Shown: piece by piece, positions 44,341-55,316 of the stretch
How positions within the stretch are numbered: the first letter of the stretch is position 1
How the letters are laid out: each line of letters opens with the position of its first letter
DNA from: Lonicera japonica
Lineage: Eukaryota; Streptophyta; Magnoliopsida; Dipsacales; Caprifoliaceae
Assembly: GCA_021464415.1 (NCBI GenBank)
Contig: CM038466.1
Coordinates: 29,666,833-29,730,832, forward strand
DNA: 64,000 bases
Reading direction: 5' to 3'
Program-made: the position numbers and the translations under genes
The notes under the pieces: model-generated
What the model saw: the letters and a program-made list of their open reading frames with translations, nothing else
Databases searched by the model: none
Told to the model about the DNA's origin: nothing

Positions 44341-45760
44341 GTGTTACATCTTATTGGGAAATGTGAGGTAAACTTGTATTTATATATTTTCCTGTTGGAA
44401 AAAATAGAAGATCCGGCAGAGATATTTCCGGATTCTTAATGATTTAGTAGCTGTCTTATTTCTGTAAATATAAAATAAGTCAACTCTCCTATTTAGGAAG
44501 GTGTATCTGTTGGCTAGCTGGATGTCAGGTGGAATATTTGTTTTATTTCTAAGTTTATGCCTTGCATTTCCTATAAGAAATTGTGTAAAGTCCTTCATGC
44601 AGAGTAATAAAATAAAATAAAGAAAAGTATTCCCCAAATATTCTCTCTGTTTTCAATTCCTATTGGCTAATAATCAGGTTAACAATGGGATTGTCTTGAG
44701 AAAGAGGCAACTTTGGATATGTGAACTTTAGCAATACTTAAAGTTGTTCAATTTCTTTTTTCCCTGAATGTTGATGCTTATAGGTCTTAACAAAATAGAT
44801 TTGAGCCTCAAGGTAACTGAAAAACTGTACATTTTTGTATAATACTGATGAGTAACTTCACATATAATTCACCCAACTTCCTTCACATACATGAAAACTA
44901 CTATCCTACAGATTGAACACAAATGACGGTAAACAGTAACAGACTTGAAAACATATAAAAACCACGAGCACTCTTTATATTCTTCATGAGATGAAAAAGA
45001 AATACAAATATTCATTCCAAACGAAAAATAATACGATGCACTGTCAAGCCTAAAAAGCGTATATATGTATACAGAATAACAGCAAAAGAAAAAGAAAAGA
45101 AAAGAAAAAAAAATCTATGTATATGCGTACCTGTAATTGCAAAAATATACAATGGGTGTCTATGTTTGATATAAATGTATAATACAAGAGGAACGTCAGC
45201 AGGCAGAATTCAGCAATATAATCAGGTATTTTGTGCAATCTCCAAGTGGGACTATTTGCAATCTTTCAATGCACAAAGTCACTTGAACCAGTCCATTCAA
45301 GCCTGTCTCCCAATAAGCTTATTAGGCTCACTATGTTCTGAATAACTAGAAGTAGTTCCACAGAGAATTTTAAAGAAAATGTCACAAAACTGTAACACCT
45401 TCAGCACGTACAATGGAATTTTTTATTTGGGAAGATAACATTTGGGCTCCGAATATGTGGAATAACGCAGCTAATTTCTTCCATTCAGCCTTTGACTTCG
45501 TAAGCGGATGCTTATTGTTCTTCCCCATCCCGTTGGCAATCAACCAACGTGACACACATTGCTGTTGAGTTTTAGAACCCCAAATTTTCTTCTTATCACT
45601 CTCATAATGGACCTTATTTTGAGCAGACGTTGTTTCCACCTACGTACATGTTGCTGTAGAGTTGTTCCAAGCTTTAGCACGTTTTGCCTTGTCATTTTAC
45701 AGAATTGAGTTAATTTTTTATGCATGCATTCAAGCACAAATGGAGCAATTGAGTATTAAA
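44341..45760 (+). repeat. Ankyrin-unit 3' flank, copy 1
   Basis: It matches 49905-50990 over about 1 kb: TTGGCTAATAATC-GGTTAAC, GATTGTCTTGAGAAAGAGGC, CTCTTTATATTCTTCATGAG, GTGCAATCTCCAAGT-GGAC and GTTGAGTTTTAGAACCCCAA. Confidence 0.75.
45382..45639 (-). other. Unrecognised minus-strand frame, duplicated at 50748-50930
   Basis: An 85-codon frame includes QNKVHYESDKKKIWGSKTQQQC and SKAEWKKLAALFHIFG. The duplicate copy keeps QNKVHYETGKKKIWGSKTQQQC with nearly silent or conservative changes, then breaks. This may be an old exon of a DNA-binding or NAM-associated-type protein ('K-WGSKTQQQC--RW'), but I cannot name the family. Frames upstream are broken in both copies. Confidence 0.25.
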
Positions 45761-45769
45761 TTGAAGACT

Positions 45770-47635
45770 TAAAGGAGGAGCAACGTGGTTATCTGGAGTT
45801 ATGAGGTGTTAAATCTCGTTAGTCATGCAGTACCAAGGGAGGCTTACAATTGAAGGACAATCAAGACTTTTTTAAGTTATTTTGGTTGTATCATAATTAG
45901 TCTGGTCATTATTAAGTCCCACCTGATGCGGCAAAAAACGCCTAAAAGGGCTGATAACTGGGAAAGAATCCAGGAATATAGATATTTAATTATCAAAAGA
46001 AATCTCCATTACAGTAGTATTTATAGATAACCAAAGTTGACTTAAACCTTAAGAGTTCCCAAAAAGGCAAACTAAATATTAAATGCATACAACTATCCAA
46101 AAACCTATTTATTGCCTAGGAATCCCCTTGACCACCCTTTGAACGTCCTTGACTTAATAATGACTAGACAAAATAATGAAAAAACTAATTATGACACCAC
46201 CAAAATAATCCAAAGTCTTGATTGTCCTTCAAATGAAACATCTTCTAAAAAGACCAAAATTTCCTTGTTATAGGTTTTTTGTTCTTGCCCTACAGCGAAA
46301 ATTTCATCATCATATGGCCCTTGTTTTGTGTATAAACAGAGTCCATGTCTCTGAATATTAAGCAACCCATTACAAGATTCTTCTTGGTATTCCTAGGGTT
46401 TTCTTCTAGAGGCAATGTGTTGAGGGCTCCTACCACAATTATATCCAAAGGAAGGATACCTTACTTTTCTATTGCAATTTGCAAAATAGGGAACCTCTTT
46501 TATCTTTACCTAAAATACCATTCATTCATTATGTCTTTAATCACCACAGGCCAGCCAAGCCAACCACTGCCGCCCCACCAACAGAGCTCGGCAGTGGTTG
46601 CTGCAGACTACATTTTTATTCTTCTAGTAGCATTGCTCGACCATTTCTTTCTTTTTGGACTACCTGTATGCTTGGAGTCATTACCTTCTATTTCTTCTAA
46701 CAAAATAAGCAAACAGTTTCCACCTTTTGGGTTCTCTCCTGTACGTGAATAGTGTTTGACCTGTTCAAGATGTAAAGTTCAAGTAACAATCTTATGTTCT
46801 TTTATTTTTTTTCCTCTCTTCTTTACCAGAAGATCTCAATGAATCCGCTTCCTTAAGAAAACTGAAAATTCTCAAATTTATTCTGCCTTCTCTCTTCAAC
46901 TTAATAAAGTAGCAAAAAGGGTTAGAATGACAGAAACAAGTAATGAACAATCCTGAAATTAAGACTTCTTGTTCACCTTCATAACTTTTTCTGTTTATTC
47001 CAATTACCAGATTTCAAGCTTTTAGAGAGCATCGCAAAAATATTTGACATATATGAATGTGAGGTGGTCCCGTAACAAATCAATAAAAGAGTGTGGGAAC
47101 CACATGAAATGCCACAGTGGCTATTGGGTGCAGGACACAATTGAATACTGCAAACAAGATCGTGGGGTTCAAATTGAAAAACATTACACAATTAAAACAT
47201 TGAAGCTGACCCCATATCTTTAGGGTTAAATATATAATTGTCCCTCTTTATTCCAAATGGGCAGCTTATAAAGCAAGCCGTCATGTGTGGCACACTGGTT
47301 GTATTGCCATGTGGTATATCTGACCTACTGTACTGCGCCGCATAAATAACACCCATGCATGTAGAAATGCATGCCCAAGCTTTTGTGGCACAACACTATT
47401 TGACCTGGAGTACTATGTGACAGTAATCCAGAACATTTTCCCTTGTGCAAGCCCATCTTTCAACTCTTTCCGATTGATTTAACACGGGTCCCATAGGACA
47501 CTACTTTAACAAAATAAGAATATCAGAAACAGATCAACCTTACTAAAGATTTGAGTATATATGATTTTTACAAACAGATGGACCAGAATCCACCAAAAGC
47601 AATAAAGCGGACACCACTTGAATAGTGCAAACTAG
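45770..47635 (+). repeat. 5' flank of the intact ankyrin gene, duplicated at 58960-64000
   Basis: Landmarks shared in order with the right-hand copy: ATTAAGTCCCACCTGATGC, AGAGTTCCCAAAAAGG, GTTCTTGCCCTACAGC, CTTCTTTACCAGAAGATC, ATTCTGCCTTCTCTCTTCAA and CCAGATTTCAAGCTT. A frame of 135 codons at 46345-46752 lies in this flank but has no family resemblance and is not kept in the other copy. Confidence 0.75.
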
Positions 47636-47644
47636 TATATAAAA
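47636..47644 (+). promoter_or_regulatory. TATA box of the intact ankyrin gene
   Basis: TATATAAAA 53 bases before the ATG at 47697. The paralogous pseudogene has TATTTAACA at the same place. Confidence 0.65.
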
Positions 47645-47696
47645 ACAAGAGGGAGTAAGAACGTATAACATCAGGAGCGAGTACTCGTTAGTTGTC

Positions 47697-49681
47697 ATGG
47701 AGGGAAGAGAGAGAGTGATGAGAGAGAAGAGGCTTTACAAGGCCTCATTGAAGGGTGACGTCCAGTCCTTGAAGGAGTTATTGCAAGAAGACGAACTCAT
47801 TCTTGAGCATAGAGTTCCCATCACTTGCTTCAACGAGACACCATTGCACGTGGCAGCTCTGAAAGGCCATGTGGACTTTGCGAGAGCTATTTTGGAAGAG
47901 AAGCCCGATTTGGTCACAGAACTAGACTCACGGGGCCGTTCACCTCTTCACTTGGCTTCTGCAAATGGCCATGTTGAGATGGTGAAATTTTTGGTGATGG
48001 TGGACCCTAATGTTTGTTTTACCGAAGACGAAGATGGGTGGACCCCACTTCATCTGGCCGCCAAGAAAGGCCATGTTGAGGTTGTGAAAGAGCTGGTTCA
48101 AGCGCGACCAGAAGTGATGATGTACCCCTTGAACCCGGTGAAGGCCATTTCGATTATTCACTCATACGTGATATGTAATGGTTTGGAAGCTCTAAAGCAC
48201 TTAATTGAAGCTGATTACAATGTTCTAAATTACCAAGATGGAGATGGCAACACCATTTTGCACAAAGTTACAGCATTAAAACAAACGGAGGTAATTTACA
48301 ACACTTTTAGTCTAGTACTCTTATTGGAAACTTTGGGAAGTAATTAATTTAACCACTTCAGTATCCATAATAATAATAATAATAATAACAACAATATATA
48401 TATGTATAGCATGGCTTTTAAGAGGATGCTCCTCTCGCTGATGGACTTTTAGTGACAGACTGACAGTTAATTCGAGCATAGGCTATGAATGTGTTTTTGA
48501 TGCATTCGGAAATGAAAAATTTTAATTGCACTCTTAAAAGTCTCATTATGCATATAGGTCACGTCCTGGTCTAGCCCAATACGATATTGTCCACTTCGGG
48601 CCCAAACCCTCACTGTTTTGCTTTTCCTCAAAAGGCCACTTACTAGGAAGAACTAGTGAAAACACATATCTAGCACATAAATTCACACCACCCAACTGAT
48701 ATGGGGTGAACACCCGTAGTGTGTAGCCTGCCAGCACCTACTATGCCACACTTGGGCACATACACCACAACACTATAGTCGTCATAATATATAACAGTGT
48801 ATATACATATATATTTCTACATCTTGCAGGTACTCGAGTATGCGGTTAGTACTAGTACTGAGCTGAAAATAAATATGGTGAATGCAAAAGGTTTCACAGC
48901 TTTGGACGTTATAGAACAAATGCCGAAAGATTTCAAAACCAAGCAAATCCGTGATCTTCTTGTAAAAGCGGGAGCTAAAACTGGAGGAGAACTTTTTGCA
49001 ATGGAACACGATACTAACCAATTAGGGCCCATAGGAGTTGATGAGATCGATGAGATTTCAATGCCAGTAAGTGTTACAGCGTCGCAACACAAAATCAAGA
49101 AGATTAAAAAAATGTTGAAAAGGAAGCAAGATATGCTATTGATGGCAACAACCGTGATTGCAACTATGTCTTATCAAGCAGGGCTCAGCCCCCCCGGTGG
49201 TGTTTGGGGGGACGACAAAGTTATACGGAATTCTAGTGGTAAAAATATAACTGTTAAGGCCGGAACATCGGTCTTGGCCGCTGTTGAACCAAATTATTAT
49301 GTTCATTTTTGGATATTTAATACAGCATCTTTCATTGTTTCTATAAGCATAATTCTTCTGGTTATGAGCGGGATACCTCTGCTCAAAAAAAGGGCCTTCA
49401 TGTGGCTCTTAATATGTGCTGTGTGGGTTACAACCGCGTTCATGGCAGTCACTTACCTTGTTACACTACCAGCTATTACGCCATGGGATCCAGACTTTCA
49501 CTGGCCATGGCATGTGACGGATAATATTATATCGGCGTCGGTATGGCCACTGGTTGGACTTGGTGGGTTGATTTTGCTGGTTCACATGTTCCACTACATC
49601 AGGCGGATCAGGAAACAGTGGAAAGATGAGGAAGATAAAATGGTTCCGAGTGATGAAGATGAAGGTGAGGGCCGAGTCTGA
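47697..49681 (+). CDS. Ankyrin-repeat PGG-domain membrane protein
   Basis: A plant ankyrin protein with a C-terminal PGG domain, the architecture of the ACD6/ITN1/BDA1 group, whose members sit in membranes and act in defence or stress signalling. Exons 47697-48290 and 48830-49681, joined at GAG-gtaatt and ttgcag-GTACTC, give 481 aa, usual for BDA1-like proteins. Ankyrin repeats include NETPLHVAALKGHVDFARAI (about residue 46), RGRSPLHLASANGHVEMV, DGWTPLHLAAKKGHVEVV and DGNTILHKVTALK, with a final AKGFTALDVIEQ. A basic stretch KIKKIKKMLKRKQD precedes ATMSYQAGLSPPGGVW, the PGG signature, then about four membrane helices and an acidic tail. No stop or frameshift. It is the only intact copy of the local cluster in the window; the exact role is inferred from family only. 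Confidence 0.9.
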
Positions 49682-50990
49682 AGCAGAGTCCCAAAATACA
49701 CTAGCCCTTCTTCTTGTTGTGTGTTTGTTAAAGAGTCAGTGTTTGTGTTTGTCTTCATTTACAATAAGCAGGTTCGTTAGGAATCAATACAATAATTCTT
49801 TTAATATGTTACACAAATTAAATAAAAAATGTAATGTTCTTCTGGCCTTTGGTATTGCAGTAAATTTGGAGGGAATATTTATGAATTGTTATCTCTTTTA
49901 TTGGGAAATATGAACTAAACTTTGTGTTTATTATTCCTATTGGCTAATAATCGGGTTAACGAGGGGATTGTCTTGAGAAAGAGGCACCTTTAGATATGTG
50001 AGCTTTAGCAGTATTTTCAGTTCTTCAATTTTTTATTTTTTTCCCTGAATACTGATGCTTATAGGTCTCAAGAATATATATTCGAACCTCAAGATAACTA
50101 ATGTACATTTTTGTTACATAATACAAATATACTTAAGACTAACATCACATGTAATTCATCCAATGCCCATCCCAACATGAAACTACCATCCTAGAGATCG
50201 AAAACAAATGTAGAAAACAACAATAGACTCGAAAAAACAACATATAAAAACTACCAGCACTCTTTATATTCTTCATGAGATGAAAATGAATACAAATATT
50301 CATTCCAAAGGGAAAACACTGGGATGCACAATCAAACCTATAAAGCATATATGTCTATATACAAAATAACGGCTAAAGAAAAGAAAAAAACATAAAATTC
50401 TATGTATTTGCATACCTGTAACGGTCGAAGTATACAATGGGTGAACGTATTTGGTATAAATACAAGAGAAACCACAGCAGGAAGAATTCAGCAATATAAT
50501 CAGATCTCTTGTGCAATCTCCAAGTAGGACTATTTGCAAGCTTTCTGAGCACAAAGTAACTCGAACCATTCCATTCAAGCCTGCCTCCCAATAGGCTTAT
50601 TCTGCCTTGCTATGTTCAGAATAACTAGAAGAAGTTCCCCACAAAAGTTAAAAAAAATGAAATTTTTTTGTGATAAAACAGTTTCTTTGGGAAGATAACA
50701 TTGGGGGTTCCGAATATGCGGGATTCAATGCAGCTAGTTACTTCCATTTAAGCTTTTGCCTTCATAAGCAAAAGCTTTTTGTTCTTCCCAATCCCAGTGG
50801 TAATTAACCAACGGAACCCACATTGTTGTTGAGTTTTAGAACCCCAAATCTTCTTCTTACCAGTCTCGTAATGGACCTTATTTTGGGCAATGTACATGTT
50901 GCTGTAGATGTTATTTCCACCTATGTACATATTGCTGTAGAAGTTGTCCCAACCTTTAGCACATTTTGCCTCGTGAGTAAATTACAAAAT
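49682..50990 (+). repeat. 3' flank of the intact ankyrin gene, duplicated block
   Basis: It matches 43050-43255 plus 44338-45690. The match ends near 50985 within GCACATTTTGCCTCGTGAG. The minus strand has a broken copy of the unrecognised frame at 45382-45639. Confidence 0.75.
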
Positions 50991-51365
50991 TGGCCATTGA
51001 ACTATAAACTGAGCTTCAATTTGCCCGCTCATCTTTTTTTTTTTTTTATTAATTTAACACATAAACTTGTGATCGAGTTTCAATCCCACCATTCTATCCA
51101 ATTTCTGCCGTTGACATCACAAAAATAGCGCATGTTCGATGCACATGACCTCAAGGGAAGGGCAAAAAGGTCACTTAAGCAACACCACTTTTCCCTCCAA
51201 TTTTTTACTCCACGGATTGGCACCAAAAAAAGTTTATATATAGAGTAGATACAGAGTTATATACACACCATTCAAAACAGAGCACCACAAAGCAGAACAC
51301 AAATGAATCAAATGAGGGGAACCCGATCATACAACTCTTCTGTTCTGATTGTATCAGTTCAATGT

Positions 51366-51684
51366 CCTGAAGATAAATATCAAAGTAAAACACAAATAAA
51401 TCAATTGAATTTGAAAGTTTTAAAGTTCAAAACGAGAAATTCGTCAATATACAGAGGACTTTTAGATCTAATTAGTCGAAACTTTTAATAAATAATTGTA
51501 AAACAAAGCATAAAGATCTTACTCTATTGTCTTTACTGCAAAAAAAAAAAAAAAAAAAAGTCACAGCTTCAATTGCAACTTACAGTGAGAAAACTAAAAC
51601 AGACGCGTCTAGAGATGGAGAAATCACCTGTTTCACTTTGGAACCAAAACTGGAAGAATTGAACTTCGACGGAGATTTCGCCAT
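51366..51684 (-). CDS. Possible small split gene, unrecognised
   Basis: On the minus strand an ATG at 51684 opens MAKSPSKFNSSSFGSKVKQV and then ISPSLDASVLVFSL. Possible splicing: exon 1 51684-51584 (donor gtaagt), a 13-base exon 51535-51523 after a long poly-T tract and GCAG (donor gtaaga), and a third exon from 51366 after TTCAG, opening DIELIQSEQKSC. The joins keep one frame. A CT-rich leader lies upstream. I do not recognise the family, and the 3' end is uncertain. The Copia element starts 218 bases upstream of the ATG and would separate the gene from its promoter. Confidence 0.35.
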
Positions 51685-51902
51685 TCGACCGCAAGATTGG
51701 GAGAGAGAGAGAAACAGAGGCGTCGTCCTTTTTTTGACGCTGTAAGTACTGTGATAGAAGTTTAGTTTATTTATATATTTGTAGTGTGCATAGAGAAAGT
51801 TTAGTTTAATTTGTTTTCTATTTTGTAACAAAAAGGGTTCGATTTTGTTTAGATAAAATCTGAGGCAACTCATCTGCTGCTACACAACTCAGCAGCACCA
51901 AA

Positions 51903-52398
51903 TGTTGGATTAATTTTATATTAATACAATTAGGAACCACAAATGTATATTATTAATGTGTATTATCATGTTATAAGCCTAAATTTAAGTGATCTAATTA
52001 AGTTTTTTTTTAAGTAGGCTTAAGGGTATGTTTTGTCATAGAATAAAAGAGTGTAGACACCAAAATGTAAATTCTATTTCTATGAGGAGCAGAAGTAAAA
52101 TTTATGTAAGTTTCCGACCACCATTTTGGTGACTTATATATTTGGGGTGATGGTCCCCAACCCATTTCTCTAACAACAAAATTTATAGAAAACTCTCTAG
52201 ATCCTCTCTCAAGAGAATATTAAAAACTTAAGGAGAAAAAGGGTTGAAAGACTATCATCGTTGTTTAATTCTTATTCCGCTCATTCATTGTTTTCACCAA
52301 TGGATTCTGGTACGCTTCCGTTACATTATTTCTTCTTCTCTTTGTTTCAACATGGGATTTTAGAATATATGCTTTAAGGTTTGGTAATTAGATTACAA
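51903..52398 (+). repeat. Left LTR of the Copia element
   Basis: TGTTGGATTAATTTT...GGTAATTAGATTACA. Almost identical to the right LTR; differences include CACAAATG versus CACACATG and ATTCATTG versus ATTCACTG. Confidence 0.95.
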
Positions 52399-52400
52399 GT

Positions 52401-52412
52401 GGTATCAGAGGA
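52401..52412 (+). other. Primer binding site of the Copia element
   Basis: TGGTATCAGAGG, two bases after the LTR. This is the standard initiator-Met tRNA site of plant Copia elements. Confidence 0.85.
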
Positions 52413-53282
52413 CCCATGTTTGATTCATAAAGACTTTGATTAATTTCATGAACTGTTTAAATTCATTTACATGTATGCTCTCGGTTTGTTTATAAAAAAA
52501 AAAAAAAAAAAAGGCCCCACGGTTCTGGGCAATTCGAATAGGGCCATTCAGATTTGTATCTGGTTCTTTATTACACATATATGGGGTCAAATTATCTCTA
52601 CATGCAATAACAGATTATTTTGCCTTATTTAAGATTACATGTAACTTTTAATTCAATGTTTCCATCCCTTGATCTTGGTGCCTATGGTTCTAACCATAGA
52701 TAGCAATTACATGTTAATTGTTTTGTGGCATATGTTTTATTTATTTCCATTTATATTTCACATAAAATCTATATCTTTATGTTTGTGAAATATATGTATA
52801 TCTATTTATATGTCTGCCGTGTGATTGCATATATACATATAAGTTTGTGTATATATATTTACACATATATAGTTGCCGTGTATATATACATATGTTTGCT
52901 GAAATATATTTATATATATATCTATATGTTTGTTGTGTATGTCGTGTGTATATATATGAAGACAACACACTTATCAATTCTTTATTATGGCCCTAATTGT
53001 TGCCTGCATCCTTCAATTTTGTTGATGGTGTCATCCCCATTTAATTATATACCATGTTGGTTTCAGTGAATTGATGGGTGAGATATTATGTATTTATTAG
53101 ATTTATTTATATATTTAATTTTTAGTTTATATACTTAATGAGTAATTTTTTAATTTAATTAAATTGAAGACAAGGGATCTTTTAATTTAATTTAATTTGA
53201 TTTATATATATATATATATATAAGGGCGGAATTTCAGAAAATTTGATGGAGAAGGTAAATTGTTCGTTTCCGCGTTATAATT
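52413..53282 (+). other. Long untranslated leader with TATA-rich repeats
   Basis: It holds an A run (52494-52512) and many ATATATAC-type words at 52790-52960, plus (TA)n near 53205. No gene. The frames with many Tyr/Ile codons are artefacts of these repeats. Confidence 0.5.
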
Positions 53283-53374
53283 GTCACTGTTTATAGCAGT
53301 GACCAGTTTATCCCTAATTTTCACAGTTTTTAACTGTGACTAGTTTCAGTTTGTCACTGTTTTCGGCAATGACA
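53283..53374 (+). other. Three short hairpins in the Copia leader
   Basis: GTCACTG/CAGTGAC at 53283-53303 (7-bp stem, 7-base loop), TCACAGTT/AACTGTGA at 53321-53339, and TGTCACTG/CAATGACA at 53352-53374 (one mismatch). They share a CACTG/CACAG core and lie about 510 bases before the gag ATG. They could be packaging or dimerisation signals; that is inference. Confidence 0.45.
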
Positions 53375-53885
53375 AAGTAATCATAATTTTTCTGTTTATA
53401 ATAAATTTGATTAATTACATGCGACATCTAATTTTTTTTATTACTTGTCTAAACATTCTATGAAGTCCAATTTACATAAGATGTTACCAAAGTGACCTCT
53501 CTTGTGTAGATAAAGAATGATTAGATGTTTGTGTTTATGTAATTCGTGCGACTATTAACCAATCCAAAGAGGCGTTCATATTTGGCTGAATTTCATACAC
53601 ATTTGTGATGGTACATATGTGACAATTATCCAAGTAACTTAATGTGAATAATAAATCAATCCAAAGATAGATTTGTTATTTGATATAACTTATTGTCAAT
53701 ATTTGACCATTACCACAAGAGTACCACTTACAATTAATATCACTGTCCAAAGGCTTGGTATTGATGTTGTGCTAGGTATCTTGATATGTTGCGATACAAT
53801 TAATCAATTTATAGACTAGTTTTTTGGTTCTTTGATGTGAGTATTATTGTTAATTTAGTTTACTTTTGTTCTTTATTCAGCTTTA

Positions 53886-55316
53886 ATGTCTACTACTTCT
53901 ATATCTGCAAACATAAGCAATGTTCCAATGTTAAATGGAACAAACTTTAAGGACTGGAAAGAGAATATATTGATTATTCTTGGCTGCATGGACATAGACT
54001 TAGCATTGAGAATGCCAAAACCGAATGATCTCATTGAACAAAGTACTCCTGAGGAAATTGCATACTTTGAAAAATGGGATCGTTCAAACAGGTTAAGTCT
54101 CATGATCATGAAGCGTGGGATTCCAGAGGCCTTTAGAGGTGCAATTACAGATGACAATCTCATTGCCAGTAAGTTCCTTGAGAAAATTCAGAATCGTTTT
54201 GTCAAAAACGATAAGGCTGAAACAAGCACGCTTTTGGCAAACTTGATTTCAATGAAATATAAAGGTAAGGGTAATGTTCGGGAGTACATCATGGAGATGT
54301 CTCATCTTGCTTCAAAACTTAAGGTATTAAAGCTCGACTTATCGGATGATTTGCTCGTGCATTTAATTCTGATCTCTCTGCCTGCACAATTTAGTCAATT
54401 TAAAGTCAGTTATAACTGCCAAAAGGAGAAATGGACTCTTAATGAGCTCATTTCATTTTGTGTGCAAGAAGAAGAGAGATTGAATCAAGAAAGGACTGAA
54501 AGTGCTCATCTGGCTAGTACCTCTAAGGGTAAGGGCAAAAGGAAGGATATGGGAAAAAAAGTTGTTGTTCTTAAGGGTCCAGAGCAAAAGAAACAGAAAA
54601 CTAAAAATGGTTGTTTCTTTTGTGGAAAGACCGGACACAAGAAAAAGGATTGTACCAAATATGCCACATGGCGTGAAAAGAAAGGTACATATCATGTTTT
54701 GGTCTGTTCTGAGATCAATTTAGCTTCAGTACCAAGAAACACTTGGTGGGTAGATTCTGGTGCTACTACTCACATTTGTGTTTCTATGCAGGGTTGCATG
54801 AACTACCTAGAGCCAACTAATGCTAAAAGACGCATTTACGTAGGTGATGGAAAGTCGGTGGAAGTGAAGGCAATAGGGCACTTTAGATTATTGTTAAAAA
54901 CTGGGTGTTATTTGGATTTGATAAACACTTTTGTTGTACCGTCTTTTAGACGGAATTTGGTTTCAATTTTTGATTTAGACAAATATGGATACTCTTGTTC
55001 ATTTGGAAATTCTACGTTTAGTTTATCTCTAAATTCAAATATTGTTGGTACCAGTTAACTTAGTACTTTTGATAATCTATATTTGCTTGAAACTATTTCA
55101 TCTTATAATGAAACCTTACATGTGGAATCACGTGGTACTAAGCGTAAATTAAATAAGAAAAATTCAGTCTCATTATGGCATAAACGCCTAGGTCACATCT
55201 CTAAATCTAGAGTTGAGCAGCTTGTGTCTGATGGAATTTTGGACTCCTTTGATTTTTCAGACTTTGATATCTGTGTTCAATGTATCAAGGAAAAACAGAC
55301 TAAAACAAAAAAATAG
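53886..55316 (+). pseudogene. Copia gag, protease and GAG-pre-integrase part
   Basis: It starts at ATG 53886 (MSTTSISANISNVPML). The gag region has NGTNFKDWKENI, then the gag-polypeptide-type middle. A CCHC knuckle CFFCGKTGHKKKDC lies at about residue 247, and the protease active site WWVDSGATTHIC (Asp-Ser-Gly intact) near residue 290. TAA stops the frame at 55056-55058. The GAG-pre-integrase motif LWHKRLGHISKSR follows in the same frame (55083-55316). The frame is then lost at an A run near 55308, where one base more or less restores the integrase frame. Confidence 0.88.

Noticed and set aside
46345..46752. 135-codon frame upstream of the ankyrin gene
   Set aside because: Not conserved as a frame in the duplicated flank at 62050-62700, and no family resemblance.
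52725..53069. Tyr/Ile-rich 114-codon frame
   Set aside because: It arises from ATATAT-type repeats in the Copia leader.
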